DNA from: Pararhizobium capsulatum DSM 1112
GTDB lineage: Bacteria; Pseudomonadota; Alphaproteobacteria; Rhizobiales; Rhizobiaceae
Direction of reading: 5' to 3'
Assembly (NCBI RefSeq): GCF_030814475.1
Contig: NZ_JAUSVF010000001.1
Span: forward strand, 827,001-891,000
Length of the DNA: 64,000 nt
Numbering within the stretch: position 1 is the first letter of the stretch; the number at the start of each line of letters is the position of its first letter. The position numbers and the translations under genes are program-made. Shown piece by piece: positions 60,519 to 64,000 of the stretch. The notes under the pieces are model-generated. The model saw only the letters and a program-made list of their open reading frames with translations, did not search any database and had not been told where the DNA came from.

Positions 60519-61325
60519 TCAAAGGCTGAAATTGTCGCCCAGGTACAGGCGTCGCACATCCGGGTTGGTCACGATGTCGTTTGCCCGGCCATGGGTCAGG
60601 ACTTCGCCCGCATGGATGATGTAGGCGCGATCGATCAGACCCAGCGTTTCGCGGACATTGTGGTCGGTGATCAGCACGCCGATGCCCCGCGACGTCAGAT
60701 GCCGGACCAGCGCCTGGATATCGGCAACCGAAATCGGATCGACGCCGGCGAAGGGCTCGTCCAGCAGCATGAAGGTCGGATCGGTGGCAAGGGCGCGGGC
60801 GATTTCCAGGCGTCGGCGCTCGCCACCTGACAGGGCGACGGCCGGCGATTTGCGCAGATGCGAGATGTTGAACTCGCCGAGCAGTTCGTTCAGCTTGTTT
60901 TCGCGCCGTTCGCGGTTGTTGTCGTGAAGCTCCAGCACCGCGCGGATGTTTTCTTCGACGGTCAATCCGCGAAAGATAGAGGCTTCCTGCGGCAGGTAGC
61001 CGACGCCGAGCCGTGCGCGGCGATACATCGGCATCGTCGTCACGTCGTTGCCATTGATCTCGATGGAGCCTTCATCAACCGGCACGAGGCCGGTGATCAT
61101 ATAGAAGCAGGTGGTCTTGCCGGCGCCGTTGGGACCAAGCAGGCCGACGGCCTCGCCGCGACGCACGACAAGCGAGACGCCGCCAACGACACGGCGGCCA
61201 CGATAGGATTTCGTCAGGCCGCGTGCGATCAGCGTGCCGTCGTAGCGCGCTTTGTCAACGGGGCGGGCCGGCGCGGCCGTGTCGGTCTTGGCGCGCTTGC
61301 GCTTATGAAGAAAAGGAATGTTCAC
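60519..61325 (-). CDS. lptB: LPS export ABC transporter ATPase LptB
   Basis: A 268-residue ABC ATPase that drives LPS extraction from the inner membrane with LptFG. Walker A is GPNGAGKTT, the signature is LSGGERRRLEIARALA, Walker B is FMLLDEPFAGVD and the H-loop is ITDHNVRE. An extra 30-residue charged N-terminus (HKRKRAKTDTAAPARPVDKARYDG) precedes the domain, as in other rhizobia. It follows lptA by 11 bp. Confidence 0.95.
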   Translation of the reverse strand: MNIPFLHKRKRAKTDTAAPARPVDKARYDGTLIARGLTKSYRGRRVVGGVSLVVRRGEAVGLLGPNGAGKTTCFYMITGLVPVDEGSIEINGNDVTTMPMYRRARLGVGYLPQEASIFRGLTVEENIRAVLELHDNNRERRENKLNELLGEFNISHLRKSPAVALSGGERRRLEIARALATDPTFMLLDEPFAGVDPISVADIQALVRHLTSRGIGVLITDHNVRETLGLIDRAYIIHAGEVLTHGRANDIVTNPDVRRLYLGDNFSL

Positions 61326-61336
61326 GAGGGGCCGCG

Positions 61337-61897
61337 TCAGTTGGTCTTCTGGGATTTCGGATCCAGCTGGATCTGGACTCGACCGCCGCAGGCTTGAAGC
61401 TGTGCTTCGCCGGTGTTCATCTGAACATCGAGCTGGCAGCCGGTGAAGACATTCTTGCCTTCGGAAAGCACCACCTGCTTGCCCTTCAGCACCAGGGTCT
61501 GGGCCGTCATGTTGAACACGCCGATATCGGCGGTCGCCTGCTGGGTGCCAGACTGAAGGAAAACCTTGTCCTTGACTTCGATACGATCGATATCGGCATT
61601 GCCGCTGGAGATCGCGCCGCCGCCGCCCTTCTTATAGAAAACGACCATGCTGCCGGCCTGGAGCGTCGTCGTGCCCTGCACGACCTTCACGTTGCCGGTG
61701 AAGATGGCCTTGCTCTCGGGATCCTTGATCTCCAGCTTGTCGCTCTCGATCTGGATCGGGGCATCATTGGAAAGTTCCAGGCCTTTGATCTTGCTCTTGG
61801 TTTCCTGCGCAAGCGCGGGCGCTACGAGTGTCGGCGCAACGCCGAGAAAAAGGACTGCTGCGGCAATGCGAAATGCTGAAAAGGAATAAGCCGACAT
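61337..61897 (-). CDS. lptA: LPS transport periplasmic protein LptA
   Basis: A 186-residue OstA-like protein with a signal peptide (MSAYSFSAFRIAAAVLFLGVAPTLVAPALAQ). The beta-jellyroll shows IQIESDKLEIKDPESKAIFTGNVKVVQGTTTLQAGSMVVFYKK and ERIEVKDKV-type strands. It forms the periplasmic bridge that carries LPS from LptC to the outer membrane. It lies between lptC (14-bp gap) and lptB (11-bp gap). Confidence 0.92.
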   Translation of the reverse strand: MSAYSFSAFRIAAAVLFLGVAPTLVAPALAQETKSKIKGLELSNDAPIQIESDKLEIKDPESKAIFTGNVKVVQGTTTLQAGSMVVFYKKGGGGAISSGNADIDRIEVKDKVFLQSGTQQATADIGVFNMTAQTLVLKGKQVVLSEGKNVFTGCQLDVQMNTGEAQLQACGGRVQIQLDPKSQKTN

Positions 61898-61911
61898 GGG
61901 TGCACCGGTTT

Positions 61912-62577
61912 CTAGTTGGCTGTCTTGCGGATGGTGCTGGGGTCGACGACGACTTTCACCATGCCCTCGAATGTAACAATGCGTCCCTTATCCGTCATTC
62001 TCAGCCGCTGTGCAACAATGGAACCGCCGTTCAAGCTGATCGCGATCGGTCGATCCGTGTTCATTTCTCCGGCGTTAATATCGAGATAGGCGGTCTGGAA
62101 GTCTGCAACGACGCCATTGTTCATCGTTATGCTGAAAGGCTTGTTCATGTCGAGCGTGTTCTTGCCGCGATCATAGATGCCGCTTTCGGCTTCGACGGTC
62201 GCTTTGAGCGTGTCATTGACCGGCATTTCCGCATGGATCGTTTCGAGCGTGATGATATCGGGATTTGCGATATCCTGGAGGGCGCGCTTGGCTTTCATCG
62301 AATAGCTGATGTTCTGCTTGTTACGGCCTGATATCGCCGGGTTCTGCATCACGATCTTGCCGTCTTCGATGGTTGCATTTTCGATCTGCAATTCCTCAGG
62401 CAGGAAAGCGCGCACGACCGAAACGGCCACGAAGACGAGCGCGATCGCCGTGGCGGCAAGCGGCAGCAGGATCTTCAGCCGCGCGACCCGGCGCGAATGG
62501 CGCACCGCTTCCGAATAGACGTCCGGGACAACTGGCCCGGAATGCGGGAGAGCGCCGGAAAAAGACATTTCATTCAT
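61912..62577 (-). CDS. lptC: LPS export protein LptC
   Basis: A 221-residue bitopic inner-membrane protein. A cytoplasmic N-terminus of about 32 residues is followed by one membrane helix (LKILLPLAATAIALVFVAVSVVRAF) and a periplasmic jellyroll domain (QIENATIEDGKIVMQNPAISGRNKQNISYSMKAKRALQD). It passes LPS from LptBFG to LptA. It is the first gene of lptC-lptA-lptB, divergent from sppA. Confidence 0.9.
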   Translation of the reverse strand: MNEMSFSGALPHSGPVVPDVYSEAVRHSRRVARLKILLPLAATAIALVFVAVSVVRAFLPEELQIENATIEDGKIVMQNPAISGRNKQNISYSMKAKRALQDIANPDIITLETIHAEMPVNDTLKATVEAESGIYDRGKNTLDMNKPFSITMNNGVVADFQTAYLDINAGEMNTDRPIAISLNGGSIVAQRLRMTDKGRIVTFEGMVKVVVDPSTIRKTAN

Positions 62578-62779
62578 GAAGAAACCCGTCGTCGCCGCGC
62601 TTCAGAGCTCCGATGCGCAGTCTGCCCTGTTTATGAATTCAGAATTCAGTCGGTGACTTACCGTGAATATGGAGATTTTTTTGTCCTTGCACAAGGAAGG
62701 CTCGAAAAACTTCAAAATGAGGTTACATCCGCTTCGCGCGGCGCTATGCATGGCGCTTCAGCAAAGCAAGGGAAAACCC

Positions 62780-63736
62780 ATGGATCAGCTTGCCATCGCC
62801 GACCGGCGGCAATTGCGACGCAAACTCGGTTTCTGGCGTATCGCCTGCATTCTCATGATCTTGGCAGCGGCAATCGCCGTCTATTTCTGGGGCAGTGCGC
62901 AATCGGGCCTGACAGCCCGCCCGCAGATTGCCCGCATCAGCATCTCGGGCATCATCCAGGACGACCGGGAACTGCTCGAGCGGCTTGACCGGATCGCCAA
63001 GGCCGATGCGGTGAAGGGTCTCGTCGTGACGATCGAATCGCCCGGCGGCACGACCTATGGCGGCGAGACGATCTACAAGGCGATCCGCAAGGTCGCCGAA
63101 AAGAAGCCGGTGGTTTCGGATGTGCGCACGCTCGCGGCATCCGCAGGCTACATGATCGCCATTGCCGGCGACCAGATCATTGCCGGCGAGACCTCGATCA
63201 CCGGTTCGATCGGCGTACTGTTCCAATATCCGCAGATCAAGACGCTGATGGATCGGCTCGGGGTATCCCTGGAGACCATCAAGTCGGCGCCGCTGAAGGC
63301 CGAGCCCAACCCGTTCCATCCTCCAAGCGAGGAGGCGAAGGCGGTCATTCAGTCGATGATCAACGACAGTTTCGACTGGTTCGTCGATCTGGTTGCCGAG
63401 CGCCGCAAGATGCCGCGCGCCGAGGCCCTGAGACTTGCCGACGGTCGCATTTTTACCGGGCGTCAGGCGCTGAAGGAAAAGCTCGTGGACGCTCTTGGCG
63501 GCGAGGAAGAGATCAAGGCCTACTTCAAGAGCCGCAAGATCGACGCCGATTTGCCTGTCGTCGATTGGAAGGAACCCGCCCGTTCATGGCCCTTCGGTTT
63601 CGGCTCCCTTGCCTCGGAATGGGTCAAAGCATTGGGATATGAGGTTTTTCCGCAGCTTGGCGGGCTCGAAAAGTTGAGCGGAGACAAGTTGTTTCTTGAC
63701 GGTCTTCTCTCGGTTTGGCAGGTTGGCAGCAACTGA
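62780..63736 (+). CDS. sppA: signal peptide peptidase SppA
   Basis: A 318-residue membrane-anchored serine protease of the S49 family that degrades cleaved signal peptides. One N-terminal membrane helix (FWRIACILMILAAAIAVYFW) is followed by the protease domain. The catalytic Ser is in RTLAASAGYMIA and the general-base Lys lies in the upstream conserved region; VVTIESPGGTTYGGE, ITGSIGVLFQYP and ADGRIFTGRQALKEKLVD are family hallmarks. AAGGGAAAA precedes the ATG at 62780. ihfB follows after 146 bp, as in other rhizobia. Confidence 0.93.
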   Translation: MDQLAIADRRQLRRKLGFWRIACILMILAAAIAVYFWGSAQSGLTARPQIARISISGIIQDDRELLERLDRIAKADAVKGLVVTIESPGGTTYGGETIYKAIRKVAEKKPVVSDVRTLAASAGYMIAIAGDQIIAGETSITGSIGVLFQYPQIKTLMDRLGVSLETIKSAPLKAEPNPFHPPSEEAKAVIQSMINDSFDWFVDLVAERRKMPRAEALRLADGRIFTGRQALKEKLVDALGGEEEIKAYFKSRKIDADLPVVDWKEPARSWPFGFGSLASEWVKALGYEVFPQLGGLEKLSGDKLFLDGLLSVWQVGSN

Positions 63737-63882
63737 GAGCCGACCGGGAGACGGCGAGGGCCGATCTTGATGGCCAGAAATGGCTGTTCTGATTTGTGGG
63801 TCGGCTTGTGGGGTTGAAACCCGTCCTGCTTGCTATACGTAAAATACGAAGAACAAACGATAAAAACCGAGAGGGGGCAACA

Positions 63883-64000
63883 GTGATCAAGTCAGAGTTG
63901 GTGCAGATTGTCGCGGCTCGCAATCCGCATCTCTATCACCGTGACGTCGAGAATATCGTCAATGCGGTGCTCGATGAGATCACCGACGCGCTCGCGGCGG
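63883..64000 (+). CDS. ihfB: integration host factor subunit beta (5' part only)
   Basis: The first 39 codons of an HU/IHF-family protein run off the window. The start is GTG at 63883 behind GAGGGGG. The product begins [21 protein letters not shown], followed by [18 protein letters not shown], matching the N-terminal helices of IHF beta subunits (himD). IHF bends DNA for recombination and sigma-54 transcription. Position after sppA supports the beta-subunit assignment. Confidence 0.9.
   Translation, partial: MIKSELVQIVAARNPHLYHRDVENIVNAVLDEITDALAA

Overview
The window is chromosomal DNA of a member of the Rhizobiaceae (Rhizobium/Neorhizobium/Agrobacterium-like alphaproteobacterium). The evidence is dense GC-rich coding sequence, the rhizobial-type phospholipid N-methyltransferase PmtA, the gene runs hemW-rdgB-rph / hrcA-grpE and ptsN-hpf-rpoN-lptB-lptA-lptC, and many palindromic intergenic repeats of the kind found throughout rhizobial genomes (RIME-like). 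The genus cannot be fixed from sequence alone. No tRNA, rRNA or CRISPR array was seen.

Layout. 1-1.2 kb: N-terminal 403 codons of an RTX calcium-binding protein, cut by the window edge. 1.4-5.9 kb: glycerol-3-phosphate importer ugpBAEC (minus strand) with a repeat cluster between ugpB and ugpA. 6-7.3 kb: yraN and rsmI. 7.6-10.7 kb: an exported sulfatase and dnaN. 11.2-13.1 kb: pmtA, a histidine-phosphatase-like gene and pyrF. 13-20 kb: an exported beta-helix protein, DUF1330, an NDUFA9-like protein, a small exported protein, uppP, an FzlA-like gene, queG and an NAD-dependent epimerase-like gene. 20-22.4 kb: an RlpA-like protein and an RsmB-type rRNA methyltransferase. 22.8-28 kb: an iron-associated operon (imelysin, di-heme cytochrome, second imelysin, DUF1513) behind a candidate Irr box. 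28-32.2 kb: GNAT, TspO, thioesterase, MTA/SAH nucleosidase-like and guaA.

32.3-40.6 kb is the accessory part. A complete IS21-family element (32348-34838, 30-bp terminal repeats) truncates the transposase gene of a second, frameshifted IS21-family element. Beside them lie two SRPBCC/ArsR-type regulator pairs with a glutathione-transferase-like gene between them, an ECF sigma factor with an NTF2/SnoaL-like tail, an antibiotic-biosynthesis-monooxygenase-fold protein and a YciI/DGPF protein. Both ArsR-type genes start inside a 24-bp palindrome of the same architecture but different inner bases, and one sits exactly 7 nt after a TTGACA-N17-AATACT promoter. This points to two paralogous, self-repressed, leaderless switches and is the most interesting signal in the window.

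40.7-49.6 kb: 2H phosphoesterase, alpha/beta hydrolase, deacylase, ArsC-like, YbaK, a 56-codon gene, an M29 aminopeptidase and a large soluble hybrid histidine kinase. 49.7-55 kb: hemW, rdgB, a VOC protein, rph, hrcA and grpE. 55-64 kb: a lactone-oxidase-type flavoenzyme, an SDR, ptsN, hpf, rpoN, lptBAC, sppA and the start of ihfB.

Repeats are a second theme. RIME-like palindromes occur in seven places, one of them inside and in frame with the di-heme cytochrome gene. A 141-bp element with perfect 18-bp terminal inverted repeats abuts the rlpA stop codon and has a decayed relative after dnaN. A 66-bp repeat occurs twice in opposite orientations about 30 kb apart.
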